Shown here: positions 17,412-26,381 of the stretch, piece by piece
How the letters are laid out: each line of letters opens with the position of its first letter
How positions within the stretch are numbered: position 1 is the first letter of the stretch
Origin: Neisseria yangbaofengii
Lineage (GTDB): Bacteria > Pseudomonadota > Gammaproteobacteria > Burkholderiales > Neisseriaceae
Direction of reading: 5' to 3'
DNA length: 64,000 nucleotides
Assembly: GCF_014898075.1 (NCBI RefSeq)
Contig: NZ_CP062976.1
Span: 992,001-1,056,000, forward strand
Translations under genes and position numbers: made by a program
Notes under the pieces: model-generated
What the model saw: only the letters and a program-made list of their open reading frames with translations
Told to the model about the DNA's origin: nothing
The model's database searches: none

Positions 17412-19430
17412 TCAGTGTGGTTTATGTTCGCTGTTGTCTTTACCGTTGGTATTGCCATTGCTTGGTATCTGCACCGGATACACCAATTGCAGCGGATTGG
17501 TCTTGACTTGTGTCCACACGTTTTTGATCAGGTTCGGCATGCTGCTGATTTCGGTGCCGCGTGAGCGTAGGGCGACGTATAAAGCCAAAACAAAGCTGAC
17601 AATCAGGTTTACCGTGCCGATGGCTAACACGCCAATCATGCCGTAGATGAACGCGGCCGCGCCGATATTACCGCTCACCGCTGCATAGCCCAAGTTGGCC
17701 GAAGAGAAAGCGACATGGCGGATGTCGAGCGGCAGGTTAAAGAGGTGGCCGAAAAAGCCGGTCATGCCCAATAACATACCGAAAATAAAATTGCCCATCA
17801 GCGAGCCGTAATGATTATGCATGTATTCGGCAAAGTGTTTGCGCAAGGCGGCAGGCATGATTTTGCGTAAAAACGGATTCACAGTCAGGCGGTTGCGCAA
17901 ATCGAGATAGTCGGAACGGTTGTCAAAAAAGCCGGCGATAATCCCCGAGCAAAACAGCCATACACCGGCAATGGCGGCGTACCATAGTGTCGGCCGGGTG
18001 AAGATATCAATTGATTTTAATTGATAGGCCACGCTTTGTTCGCTTAATAAAGGCTGCTGATTGCTGCTGATAAAAGCCGCCGAAATTACACCGGCCAATA
18101 AAATCGCCACCACCACATTGCCGAACACGGCCACACTTTGCGAGCGGCACACGTCAATCAACAGTTTGGCCAATTTATTGTCGACTGCGCGACCGCGTTC
18201 GTTTAAATCGACTTTTTCGGCAAAGCGCGCAGCGGTCATGGCGGGCTGCTTGGTGGCGACGGTGAAATGCAGCATATGGATAATCATAAAGCCTATGCCG
18301 TAATTCAGACCGGATAATACGGACGTAAGAAATTCGCTGTAGCCCAGTGTGCCGATGTGGATTTTATTCAGCGCCATCAGGGCGATAATCACGCCGCCGC
18401 CGGCCGCCGAGTAGAGCATACTCATGTATTCTTTGCGATCGCGTGTGATGTAGTGTTCGCCGTGGTTGCTGGTATTTTCGGTGATGCTGCGTGCCAGCAT
18501 GCGGATGCTGCTGCGGCGTAATTCGCGCGTGCTGTATTGGCCGACAGCAGCATTAATCAGGTCATTCATCAACACGATGGTCAAACGCGTGCGCTGATGC
18601 GGTTGGGTTTGAATGTTGGTTAAAAGTTTCAGGCGGTCTAAGGTTTGCTGCAAACGCCCCAATAAATGCGCTACTTTGACTGATGAGCCGGAGCCTGCGC
18701 CGGTGCCGCGACGGGCTAGGTATTCTACTTGCTTGATGCATTGGTCGAACATGACTTCCAAATGTGCCGTATCGTAAGGCGTGGTTTCGATACGGTAATG
18801 CTCAATCAGCTTGGCCATTTCGCGTTGCAAGGCCACAAAAGGCGAATCGGAATGCAGCAAGCGCGGCGCAATGCGCACCAGTTCCGGCTCGATGGCTTCG
18901 GATGCGATCCAAAGCGAAAGCATTTCCATCGAGCGCAGCAATGAATCGGTCAGCTTGCGTTGCACGCTTTGCAGCAAGGCCGGATCGGCGTGCTCTTCAA
19001 TCAGCTCGTATAAAGCCAGCCATTGGCGCAGACTGAGGGTTTGCAGCCATTTTTCATCATTTTGGGTATGAAAAAGATAGAGAAAAACTTCTAATAAGTT
19101 ACTGAAATCTTTGAAAGACGGACTGAATCGCTCGTAAATTCGGCTGCTGATTTCGCGGATAAAGCTGTCGCGGGAAAATAGGCCTAGTTTGATGAGCGCA
19201 GGGTAAACGTGTACTTTTTCCAACCAAATGTAAAAGCGTTGGCTGAATTTGCGGGCTAAATCCGGATTGTTTTTCAGCGTGGCAATGATTAAATCAAAAC
19301 GCTGTGATGCTTGTTTTCTACCGCCGCTGCGCAAAAATTTGATGATTGCGTTGAGAATCAACACAAATTCTTTGCTTTCGAGCGCTTCGTTAAGCTGTGT
19401 GTGCAGGTTTTGGGTAGTGAATTTTTTCAT
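17412..19430 (-). CDS. polytopic membrane protein of the 'site-specific recombinase' (Gcr/PF10136) family
   Basis: A 672-aa protein of a family annotated in Neisseria as site-specific recombinase. The first ~330 residues are soluble and helical. The C-terminal half has about six hydrophobic segments, such as SAAGGGVIIALMALNKI, VAVFGNVVVAILLAGVISA, LWYAAIAGVWLFCSGIIAGF and IGVLAIGTVNLIVSFVLALY. No tyrosine or serine recombinase motif is visible, so the name is doubtful; an inner-membrane role is more consistent with the sequence. The ATG at 19430 follows GGAAAGCACCCA. The frame open to 19598 is not conserved-looking. Confidence 0.8.
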   Translation of the reverse strand: MKKFTTQNLHTQLNEALESKEFVLILNAIIKFLRSGGRKQASQRFDLIIATLKNNPDLARKFSQRFYIWLEKVHVYPALIKLGLFSRDSFIREISSRIYERFSPSFKDFSNLLEVFLYLFHTQNDEKWLQTLSLRQWLALYELIEEHADPALLQSVQRKLTDSLLRSMEMLSLWIASEAIEPELVRIAPRLLHSDSPFVALQREMAKLIEHYRIETTPYDTAHLEVMFDQCIKQVEYLARRGTGAGSGSSVKVAHLLGRLQQTLDRLKLLTNIQTQPHQRTRLTIVLMNDLINAAVGQYSTRELRRSSIRMLARSITENTSNHGEHYITRDRKEYMSMLYSAAGGGVIIALMALNKIHIGTLGYSEFLTSVLSGLNYGIGFMIIHMLHFTVATKQPAMTAARFAEKVDLNERGRAVDNKLAKLLIDVCRSQSVAVFGNVVVAILLAGVISAAFISSNQQPLLSEQSVAYQLKSIDIFTRPTLWYAAIAGVWLFCSGIIAGFFDNRSDYLDLRNRLTVNPFLRKIMPAALRKHFAEYMHNHYGSLMGNFIFGMLLGMTGFFGHLFNLPLDIRHVAFSSANLGYAAVSGNIGAAAFIYGMIGVLAIGTVNLIVSFVLALYVALRSRGTEISSMPNLIKNVWTQVKTNPLQLVYPVQIPSNGNTNGKDNSEHKPH

Positions 19431-19639
19431 TGGGTGCTTTCCATAAAAATATGGGCTTAATGAATATTGCTTGAGATGGATAACACAAGACTTTGATTTT
19501 TTATGTATAGTAAGATTTTTCGCGCGGATGGGCACACGCGTGATGCCGATTATAACCATATTTTGCCTTGGCCATGTGCCAAACACACACAAAGGCATAA
19601 GCCAAACAGTAATCCTTTATATTTGAATCACATCAGAAA

Positions 19640-19666
19640 AGGCCGTCTGAAACGTTCAGACGGCCT
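19640..19666. terminator. DUS-pair hairpin terminator of trxB
   Basis: AGGCCGTCTGAA and TTCAGACGGCCT are separated by only ACG, giving a tight hairpin. Confidence 0.8.
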
Positions 19667-19680
19667 CAGTGAATGGGTGT

Positions 19681-20655
<975 letters not shown>

Positions 20656-20780
20656 TCAGATGGCTTATTGTACTGAAAAGGCGTGTACTTTGGAATAAAT
20701 GGGGTTTTTTTACCATCTTTATAGCAATGAAATATATTAAATCGATTAGATTTTATATTTTGATATATTTTAAAATGAAT

Positions 20781-20812
20781 AGGCCGTCTGAAAGAAAAAT
20801 TTCAGACGGCCT
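20781..20812. terminator. DUS-pair hairpin terminator of the lipoprotein gene
   Basis: AGGCCGTCTGAAA is paired with TTTCAGACGGCCT, directly past the minus-strand gene ending at 20824. Confidence 0.8.
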
Positions 20813-20823
20813 GCCTGTTTCAA

Positions 20824-21405
20824 TTAACGTCGGCGGCCAAAACCACGGCGGGCAGGTGCAGCGCGACGGGTATTAGACGGTGCGGCCTGTGTTTGGCGGT
20901 AGTTCGGCGTGGTAGCGGCACGGTTTTGCGCCGGTACGGAACGGGTGTTCAACTGTTGGCTGGTGCGGGCGTTCGGGCGGGCACTTTGGTAATAGCTGTT
21001 GCGCGCACGTTGGGCGACCGGGCTGTTTTGGTTATTGGCTTTGGTAAATTTATTAGCCAAAGCGTTACCGATAAATGCACCGGCGGCGGCACCAATCAGG
21101 CTTTGCAGCAGCCAGCTGCCGGTAGATTGGTCGTAAATATATTGTTGGCCGTCGGTGCCGGTCACCGGCCCGCCGTTGCCGTTGTTGGCCAAGGCTTCGG
21201 CAGGAATGGTTTCTTTAACGGCATCTTCCGCCAATTGATAAACGGTGTTGTCTTCTTGTGCGCTGGCTTGGTTATTTTGTTGGCTTAATTGTTGTTGCAA
21301 CGCTTCGATTTGTTTTTGCTGTTGTTCCAATTTTGCTTGAGTATCGTCTTTGCAGGCAGCTAACGCGAAAGTCGATAATACGGCTAAGGCAATGATTTTT
21401 TTCAT
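20824..21405 (-). CDS. lipoprotein with glycine-zipper-like segment
   Basis: 193 aa. The signal peptide ends in the lipobox LAAC (KKIIALAVLSTFALAACKDD), so the mature protein is lipid-anchored at Cys. A Gln-rich helix follows (KLEQQQKQIEALQQQLSQQ), probably coiled coil, then LLQSLIGAAAGAFIGNALAN, a small-residue zipper-like stretch. The basic tail is rich in Arg, Asn and Gln. The start at 21405 follows GGAAGCCAAA. The function is unknown. Confidence 0.8.
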   Translation of the reverse strand: MKKIIALAVLSTFALAACKDDTQAKLEQQQKQIEALQQQLSQQNNQASAQEDNTVYQLAEDAVKETIPAEALANNGNGGPVTGTDGQQYIYDQSTGSWLLQSLIGAAAGAFIGNALANKFTKANNQNSPVAQRARNSYYQSARPNARTSQQLNTRSVPAQNRAATTPNYRQTQAAPSNTRRAAPARRGFGRRR

Positions 21406-21527
21406 TTTGGCTTCCATAATAAAGATGGTGTTGTGTCTGAGCCGATTGACTCGGCAAAATCCGTCAAACAGATTATGAGCCGTAATATAGAGGAAATTCA
21501 ATATTTATCAAGTCGGGTTGCGGTTTT

Positions 21528-22034
21528 TTACAAAGGCAAACGCGGTAATTTGGCAGCAAAAGCCAGAGTATTGGCGATTAAATTACCGTGGTTTTCCATT
21601 TCGTGTTCGGTTTCGATGATGAGCAGGTTGGACGGGCGGTTGGGGTACAGCGCCATTTGCATATCGGCCGGGGCGAAGGGTAAATTGTGTTTGAGTGCGA
21701 AGGCTTGCGCGCGTTGGTTGGCAGTTTTGAGCATAGGAGTCAGGGTGATGTCGAGATGAAAGCGGCGAACGCCCAAAACTAAAATACGGGCGGCAAAGAA
21801 ATCGGCTTCTTCGGTGAACACGGCAGGGCTGGCTTGGTTGAACTGATGGCGTTCGGCAGCGATTAAAGTGGCGATGGTGCGGATATTCGGCAGCATGGAT
21901 TCGCTAATCAGGTTTTCCGGGGCATCGGGCAATGTGCCGTCGCACAAGTCGCTGCGGTGGATATTGCCATCCACGATCATACGGCAGCGGTGTAATGGAT
22001 TGGTTTGGGTGAAGGTGTTGGGGGCGGGTTTCAT
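21528..22034 (-). CDS. uncharacterised 168-aa protein behind an attenuator-like leader
   Basis: The family is not recognised. The ATG at 22034 has a strong ribosome site (AAGGAGCAACCC). The protein has no signal peptide or membrane helix and looks soluble and cytoplasmic. Recognisable stretches are MIVDGNIHRSDLCDGTLP near 19-36, IRTIATLIAAERHQF and LGVRRFHLDITLTPMLKTAN. The stretch HRSDLC..DGT faintly resembles HRSELC....DGT in the nitroreductase at 26374; this may be chance. Upstream lies a 25-codon leader rich in aromatic codons with competing hairpins (22088-22234), suggesting expression responds to aminoacyl-tRNA supply. The next gene on the strand, cysJ, is upstream and separately terminated. 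Confidence 0.65.
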   Translation of the reverse strand: MKPAPNTFTQTNPLHRCRMIVDGNIHRSDLCDGTLPDAPENLISESMLPNIRTIATLIAAERHQFNQASPAVFTEEADFFAARILVLGVRRFHLDITLTPMLKTANQRAQAFALKHNLPFAPADMQMALYPNRPSNLLIIETEHEMENHGNLIANTLAFAAKLPRLPL

Positions 22035-22087
22035 GGGTTGCTCCTTAAAGTTTGGGTGTTTTTGATTTTTGGGCGGCAACCGTTGAA

Positions 22088-22196
22088 TCTGAAAAACAAA
22101 AATGCCGCCCGATGTCACGTGGCGGCATGTTTCGCGTTTGTTTATTTCTCTATGCTTCAGACAAGCGCAAAAAAGTACCGCACGTTGGTGTGGTAC
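22088..22196 (-). promoter_or_regulatory. transcription attenuator with mutually exclusive hairpins
   Basis: In minus-strand RNA order: hairpin A (22196-22175, GUACCACAC / GUGCGGUAC, loop CAAC, one A-C mismatch) is followed by U6. Hairpin B (22128-22121 with 22109-22102, AUGCCGCC / GGCGGCAU) is followed by UUUUGUUUUU and is a good intrinsic terminator. The 3' arm of A (ACGUGCGG, 22185-22178) can instead pair with the 5' arm of B (CCGCCACGU, 22125-22117) with one bulged C. This is the 1:2, 2:3, 3:4 scheme of amino-acid attenuators, with control codons Y10-H15 of the leader just ahead of and overlapping the 5' arm of A. Confidence 0.65.
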
Positions 22197-22234
22197 CAAT
22201 AGAAATAAGCAACTGAGCGAATTTGCGTTTGCAT
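22157..22234 (-). CDS. aromatic-rich leader peptide (25 aa)
   Basis: An ATG-to-TGA frame of 26 codons too short for routine gene calling. The middle reads AYFYWYHTNVRYFFALV: nine aromatic residues (four Tyr, three Phe, one Trp and His at 15 as a neighbour) within residues 10-22, a strong bias for such a short peptide. Codon 13 (TGG) overlaps the first base of hairpin A, so a ribosome stalled at Tyr/Phe/Trp codons would cover its 5' arm. The ribosome site is weak (GAAG about 20 bases upstream), which is the main reason for doubt. Its role is inferred to be that of a sensor rather than a functional protein. Confidence 0.55.
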   Translation of the reverse strand: MQTQIRSVAYFYWYHTNVRYFFALV

Positions 22235-22271
22235 GATGGAAAATCTGCTTCAATAAATAATTGGGCTTAGT

Positions 22272-22352
22272 TTAAAACAAAAAGTCGAGTAATTTCAATA
22301 TCCAATTCACAAATGCGGTTAACATTTGTATAAGCTGTTGTAATCCTTCCAA
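22272..22352 (-). CDS. 26-aa hydrophobic small ORF
   Basis: A TTG start (22352) lies 9 bases after AAGG and about 25 bases after a predicted transcription start (TATAAT at 22390-22385). The peptide begins MEGLQQLIQ and continues MLTAFVNWILKLLDFLF; the second half is an amphipathic or membrane-seeking helix. An internal ATG at 22325 gives 17 aa. Size and composition recall small membrane peptides such as type I toxins or phenol-soluble modulins, but I recognise no family. It is the first potential cistron of the transcript that continues into the attenuator leader. Confidence 0.4.
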   Translation of the reverse strand: MEGLQQLIQMLTAFVNWILKLLDFLF

Positions 22353-22384
22353 TTTATTTTACCTTATTGCTGTGTTTAAGCGAC

Positions 22385-22390
22385 ATTATA
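22385..22390 (-). promoter_or_regulatory. -10 box of the leader transcript
   Basis: A perfect TATAAT on the minus strand. TTGACA lies only 12 bases upstream, too close for a normal -35; at 17-base spacing the hexamer is GTATTT. The -10 is strong, the -35 doubtful. Confidence 0.5.
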
Positions 22391-22431
22391 CTGGATTTTT
22401 ACTGTCAAATACGTAAAGGCCGTCTGAAAAA

Positions 22432-22458
22432 AAGCCGTCCGAAACATTTCAGACGGCA
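22432..22458 (-). terminator. hairpin terminator of cysJ
   Basis: GCCGTCCGAAACATTTCAGACGGC forms a hairpin with a run of T after it on the minus strand; a further single DUS follows at 22417-22428. Confidence 0.75.
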
Positions 22459-22496
22459 TAAGCTACTTCAAGGTAGAGGAAAATCGATACGTTCAA

Positions 22497-24293
22497 TCAA
22501 TACACATCCCGTTGGTAGCGTTTGTCTTCACGCAATTCGTTGAGATAATCTTCCGCATCATCGCGGCTCAATCCGCCTTGCTCGGCAATCACGGCCAGCA
22601 GGGCTTCTTCGACATCGCGGGCCATGTGGGTGGCATCGCCGCACACATACACATGCGCACCTTCTTGTAACCATGCCCACACTTCGGCGGCGTTTTCAGT
22701 GATTTTATGCTGCACATACACTTTGTCTTTGCCTTGGCGGCTCCAGGCCAAATCGGCGCGGGTCAATAAGCCGTCTTTGCGGAATTGCTGCCATTCGATT
22801 TGATACAGGAAATCATCGGAAAAACGTTGGTTGCCGAAGAAGAGCCAGTTTTTGCCGCTGTCGCCGTTGGCTTCGCGCTGTTGCATAAACGAGCGGAACG
22901 GCGCCACACCTGTGCCTGCGCCAATCATGATAATCGGTGTGCCGCCATTCGCAGGCAGACGGAAATGCGGGTTGTGCTCGACAAATACTTTTATTTCTCC
23001 GCCTTCTTCCAAACGCTCGCCGATAAAGCCAGAAGCTGCTCCGGTGTAGGTTTGGCCGTGATGGTCAAAACGTACCACGCCGACGGTGAGATGCACTTCT
23101 TCGCCGACTTCATCTTGTGCCGAAGCGATGGAATACAGGCGTGGGGTTTGCGGACGGAACAGGCCGAACAAAGTTTGCGCATCCAAGGCTTTCGGATAAG
23201 TCGCCAACACGCCAACCGGCGGCGTGATGGCCAGATAAGCATCGAGTTTGTCGCTGTCGGACACAATCTCGCGCAATTCGGCGTGGTCGGTCAATACGGC
23301 ATATTGCTGCAAGAATGCAGGAGCATTTTGGGTGATGTCGGCAAACTCGGTTAAGGCCGTCCGAAGGTCGGTTTCTCTGCCATCGGCAAGTTTAACCGTT
23401 TCCGAACCGCTCAATTGGGCAAGATTCAGGATTTCCTGTACGGTATCCGGCGCGTTCAACGGCCAAATGCCCAAAGCATCACCGGCTTGGTATTGAATGC
23501 CTGAGCCGCTCAAATCGATTTCGATGTGTTCGACATCTTTTTCGGCATTGCGTGCGGTAATTTTTTGACGCACGGATAAAGTGGCGGTATAAGGCTGCTC
23601 TTTGGTGTAAACCGTACCGCCGGTTGCTGCAAAAGAGATAGCCGTATTGCCTGCGGGAGCGGCAGAAGCTTGAGTAAAGAGTTCGGCCACTTTCGGCACC
23701 AGTGCATCAACCCATGCATCGGCAGCGGCTTGGAAATCCAAATCGCACACGCCTAAATCAATCAATCGGCTGCCGCCCAATCCGGCGAACCTGCGGTCGA
23801 AATCTTTGCCGGCTTGGCAGAAATTCGGATAAGAGGAATCGCCCAACCCCAATACGGCAAAGGTAAGTTTGCTCAAATCAGGCGATTTTTTGCCGAACAA
23901 GAATTTATACAGCGGTACGGCTTCTTCCGGCGGTTCGCCTTCGCCTTGGGTGGACGTTACCAGTAGTAAAATGTCTTCTTCGGGCAGGGTTTTGCTCTTG
24001 AAATCGGCCGCACCAACCAAGTGCGCGCTCACGCCTGCGGCTTCGAGTTTTTGATGCAAGGATTCGGCCACGCGGCGGGCATTGCCGGTTTGCGAAGCAG
24101 ATAATACGGTAATACGGCGGGCAACGGCAGGGGCGGCAGATTCGGCGGAAAATGCGGCCGGAGCCACACCGGCACAGTTTGCCGCGCCTTGGCTTTGTGC
24201 CCAGCAATAGCCCGACAGCCAAGCCAGTTGGGTTGGCGACAGGGCGGATAAGTGCGCCGAAATTTCGGCAGGTAACGGATTGGCTTGACTCAT
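22497..24293 (-). CDS. cysJ: sulfite reductase (NADPH) flavoprotein alpha-component
   Basis: CysJ passes electrons from NADPH through FAD and FMN to the sulfite reductase haemoprotein CysI. The 598 aa comprise a flavodoxin domain (about 60-205, ITVLSASQTGNARRVAESL, then LVTSTQGEGEPPEEA), an FAD domain (about 235-450, with RLYSIAS and GAASGFIGERL) and an NADPH domain (IIMIGAGTGVAPFRSF, then HVYVCGDATHMARDVEEAL, ending in KRYQRDVY). The start at 24293 follows AAAGGAACCGTC and gives MSQANPLPAEI. cysI is not next to it in this window; downstream lies the attenuator region, so the partner must be elsewhere. Confidence 0.93.
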   Translation of the reverse strand: MSQANPLPAEISAHLSALSPTQLAWLSGYCWAQSQGAANCAGVAPAAFSAESAAPAVARRITVLSASQTGNARRVAESLHQKLEAAGVSAHLVGAADFKSKTLPEEDILLLVTSTQGEGEPPEEAVPLYKFLFGKKSPDLSKLTFAVLGLGDSSYPNFCQAGKDFDRRFAGLGGSRLIDLGVCDLDFQAAADAWVDALVPKVAELFTQASAAPAGNTAISFAATGGTVYTKEQPYTATLSVRQKITARNAEKDVEHIEIDLSGSGIQYQAGDALGIWPLNAPDTVQEILNLAQLSGSETVKLADGRETDLRTALTEFADITQNAPAFLQQYAVLTDHAELREIVSDSDKLDAYLAITPPVGVLATYPKALDAQTLFGLFRPQTPRLYSIASAQDEVGEEVHLTVGVVRFDHHGQTYTGAASGFIGERLEEGGEIKVFVEHNPHFRLPANGGTPIIMIGAGTGVAPFRSFMQQREANGDSGKNWLFFGNQRFSDDFLYQIEWQQFRKDGLLTRADLAWSRQGKDKVYVQHKITENAAEVWAWLQEGAHVYVCGDATHMARDVEEALLAVIAEQGGLSRDDAEDYLNELREDKRYQRDVY

Positions 24294-24538
24294 GACGGTT
24301 CCTTTGTCGAGGCGGTGTGTTCTGGATATTGCCGGCAGCGGCCGCCGCATTTTGACTTTGTGCTGCGTATGCCTGCAACGGCAGGCATTTGAAGGCAGCG
24401 TTACTTTATACAGGCCGTCTGAAAAAGGGAAAGAATGGTTGGTTTTAATTTAATGCGTTTTCGTTATAAGTTTGCAGACGGTATACGCCATGCGGCTGTC
24501 CGAATCAGTAAGATATTCATTATTTGAATAAAATAAGA
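24294..24538. other. intergenic region upstream of cysJ
   Basis: It contains a short palindrome, ATGCCTGCAACGGCAGGCAT (8-bp stem), in what would be the cysJ 5' leader, an unpaired DUS at about 24412 and otherwise AT-rich sequence. No gene is supported. Confidence 0.5.
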
Positions 24539-24571
24539 AAAGGCCGTCTGAAACGCATTCAGACGGCCTTT
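24539..24571 (-). terminator. DUS-pair hairpin terminator of glyA
   Basis: AAGGCCGTCTGAA is paired with TTCAGACGGCCTTT. A further single DUS at 24612 stands between it and the glyA stop. Confidence 0.78.
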
Positions 24572-24627
24572 GAAATACAACAAATCGGTTTCAGGCAGCC
24601 CTATTAAAAACAGGCCGTCTGAAAAGA

Positions 24628-25878
24628 TTATGCGCCGTAAACCGGATATTTACTGCACAATTCACTTACTTGCCCGCGCACTTTGGCCAAGTTGGCTTCG
24701 TCTTCCGGATTTTCCAATACGTCGGCTACCAAGTTGGCCAATACGCGGGCATCGGCTTCTTGGAAACCGCGGGTGGTTATGGCGGCAGAGCCAATGCGGA
24801 TGCCCGAAGTCACGAATGGTTTTTCAGGGTCGTTCGGGATGGCGTTTTTGTTCACGGTGATGTGCGCGTTGCCCAAAGCGGCTTCAGCGGCTTTACCGGT
24901 GATTTTCATCGGTTGCAGGTCAACCAAGAAAACATGGCTTTCGGTGCGGCCGGAAACGATGCGCAAACCGCGTTTTACCAATTCTTCCGCCATTGCCGCA
25001 GCGTTGATTTTCACTTGTTTGGCGTATTCTTTAAATTCAGGTTGCAGCGCTTCTTTGAAGGCCACGGCTTTGGCCGCGATAACGTGCATCAGAGGGCCGC
25101 CTTGCAGGCTTGGGAAAATGGCCGAATTTAAGGCTTTGGCGTGGTCTTCGTTGCGGGACAAAATCACACCGCCGCGAGGGCCGCGCAAGGTTTTGTGGGT
25201 GGTGGTGGTCACGAAATCGGCAAAAGGTACCGGATTCGGGTATTCGCCGCCTGCCACCAAACCGGCATAGTGTGCCATATCGACAAACAGATATGCGCCC
25301 ACTTTATCGGCGATTTCGCGGAACTTCGCCCAGTCGATTTCCAAAGCGTAGGCAGATGCGCCGGCCACGATCATTTTTGGTTTGTGTTCCAAAGCCAAGC
25401 GTTCGACTTCGGCGTAATCCAATACTTCGTTTTCATCCAAGCCGTAGGTCACGGCGTTGTAGAGTTTGCCGGAAATGTTCACGCTGGCGCCGTGGGTCAA
25501 GTGGCCGCCGTGAGCCAGGCTCATGCCCAAAATGGTGTCGCCCGGTTGCAATACGGAAGCGTAAACCGCTTGGTTGGCTTGCGAACCGGAGTGCGGCTGC
25601 ACGTTGGCATAAGCCGCACCGAACAACTCTTTCACGCGGTCGATGGCCAATTGCTCGGCCGCATCAACGTGTTCGCAACCGCCGTAGTAACGTTTGCTTG
25701 GGTAGCCTTCGGCGTATTTATTGGTCAATTGTGAGCCTTGGGCTTCCATAACGGCGCAGCTGACGTAGTTTTCAGAGGCAATCAGCTCAACGTGGTCTTG
25801 TTGGCGCTGCACTTCCAAATCCATGGCGGCGGCTAATTCCGGGTCGTATTGTGCGAGGGTCACGCTTTTTGAAAACAT
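24628..25878 (-). CDS. glyA: serine hydroxymethyltransferase
   Basis: GlyA interconverts serine and glycine and loads tetrahydrofolate with a one-carbon unit. The 416-aa length is standard. The PLP lysine is K229 in [15 protein letters not shown]. Other motifs are [56 protein letters not shown] and the C-terminal [15 protein letters not shown]. The ATG follows AAAGGATAAGCCC. A good sigma-70-type promoter lies 70-100 bases upstream. No glycine or purine riboswitch fold was recognised. Confidence 0.96.
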   Translation of the reverse strand: MFSKSVTLAQYDPELAAAMDLEVQRQQDHVELIASENYVSCAVMEAQGSQLTNKYAEGYPSKRYYGGCEHVDAAEQLAIDRVKELFGAAYANVQPHSGSQANQAVYASVLQPGDTILGMSLAHGGHLTHGASVNISGKLYNAVTYGLDENEVLDYAEVERLALEHKPKMIVAGASAYALEIDWAKFREIADKVGAYLFVDMAHYAGLVAGGEYPNPVPFADFVTTTTHKTLRGPRGGVILSRNEDHAKALNSAIFPSLQGGPLMHVIAAKAVAFKEALQPEFKEYAKQVKINAAAMAEELVKRGLRIVSGRTESHVFLVDLQPMKITGKAAEAALGNAHITVNKNAIPNDPEKPFVTSGIRIGSAAITTRGFQEADARVLANLVADVLENPEDEANLAKVRGQVSELCSKYPVYGA

Positions 25879-25945
25879 GGGCTTATCCTTTGTGGTGTGA
25901 TGGTCGTGAAGGAGGGAAATGGTGTTGCAGACAAAAATAAACCGG

Positions 25946-25975
25946 ATAATGTACCAAATTGGCTGGAATTGTCAA
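25946..25975 (-). promoter_or_regulatory. sigma-70-type promoter of glyA
   Basis: TTGACA (25975-25970) is followed after 16 bases by TACATT, or after 18 bases by CATTAT, on the minus strand. The start codon is about 70 bases further on. Confidence 0.65.
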
Positions 25976-26021
25976 CAATTTTAGGCATTCATTGGAAAAT
26001 ATTATTAAGGCCGTCTGAACG

Positions 26022-26381
26022 TTAGCGGTCGAATATATCTTCCTGCTTTAAATAAAAATCGATTTTGCCGATGAGTTGTTCCAAGTCATATTCGGCCTGT
26101 GCCGCTTGCAGGTTCTTGGCCAAGTCTTCCAGAGCCAACATCTGCAAGCGTTTTTCTTCCAAGCGGCGGGCTTCTTCGCTGAAGATTTTCACGTTATCAG
26201 GCAGTTCAAACGCCACGTCATTGCCGTTAATCGGGTAAAAGGCTTCATCGTAAATGTTAAATTCGCCGCTTAATTGGGGAGCACGGTCGTAATCGGCATC
26301 GTTGGCCGGCATCCAGTAAGGGCGGTCGGCAAACAATACAAACTGCCCGCCCGCACCGAAAACGGCACGGATTTTAGTCAT
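26022..26381 (-). CDS. conserved hypothetical protein coupled to the nitroreductase
   Basis: 119 aa, family not recognised. The first 70 residues are mixed (AVFGAGGQFVLFADRPYW, NIYDEAFYPINGNDV); the last 45 form a charged helix (SEEARRLEEKRLQMLALEDL), probably coiled coil. There is no signal peptide or membrane segment. Its ATG lies inside the last codons of the nitroreductase gene (8-base overlap, CATGACTAA), so translation is probably coupled and the two products may work together. A single DUS lies just past the stop. Confidence 0.7.
   Translation of the reverse strand: MTKIRAVFGAGGQFVLFADRPYWMPANDADYDRAPQLSGEFNIYDEAFYPINGNDVAFELPDNVKIFSEEARRLEEKRLQMLALEDLAKNLQAAQAEYDLEQLIGKIDFYLKQEDIFDR

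Noticed and set aside
22157-22234. Leader ORF as a chance frame over two ordinary terminators
   Set aside because: Not fully excluded, but tandem terminators would not explain the 8-pair complementarity between the two hairpins or the clustering of aromatic codons at the first arm.
25879-25975. Glycine riboswitch before glyA
   Set aside because: Only ~70 bases lie between promoter and start, and no glycine-aptamer features are visible.
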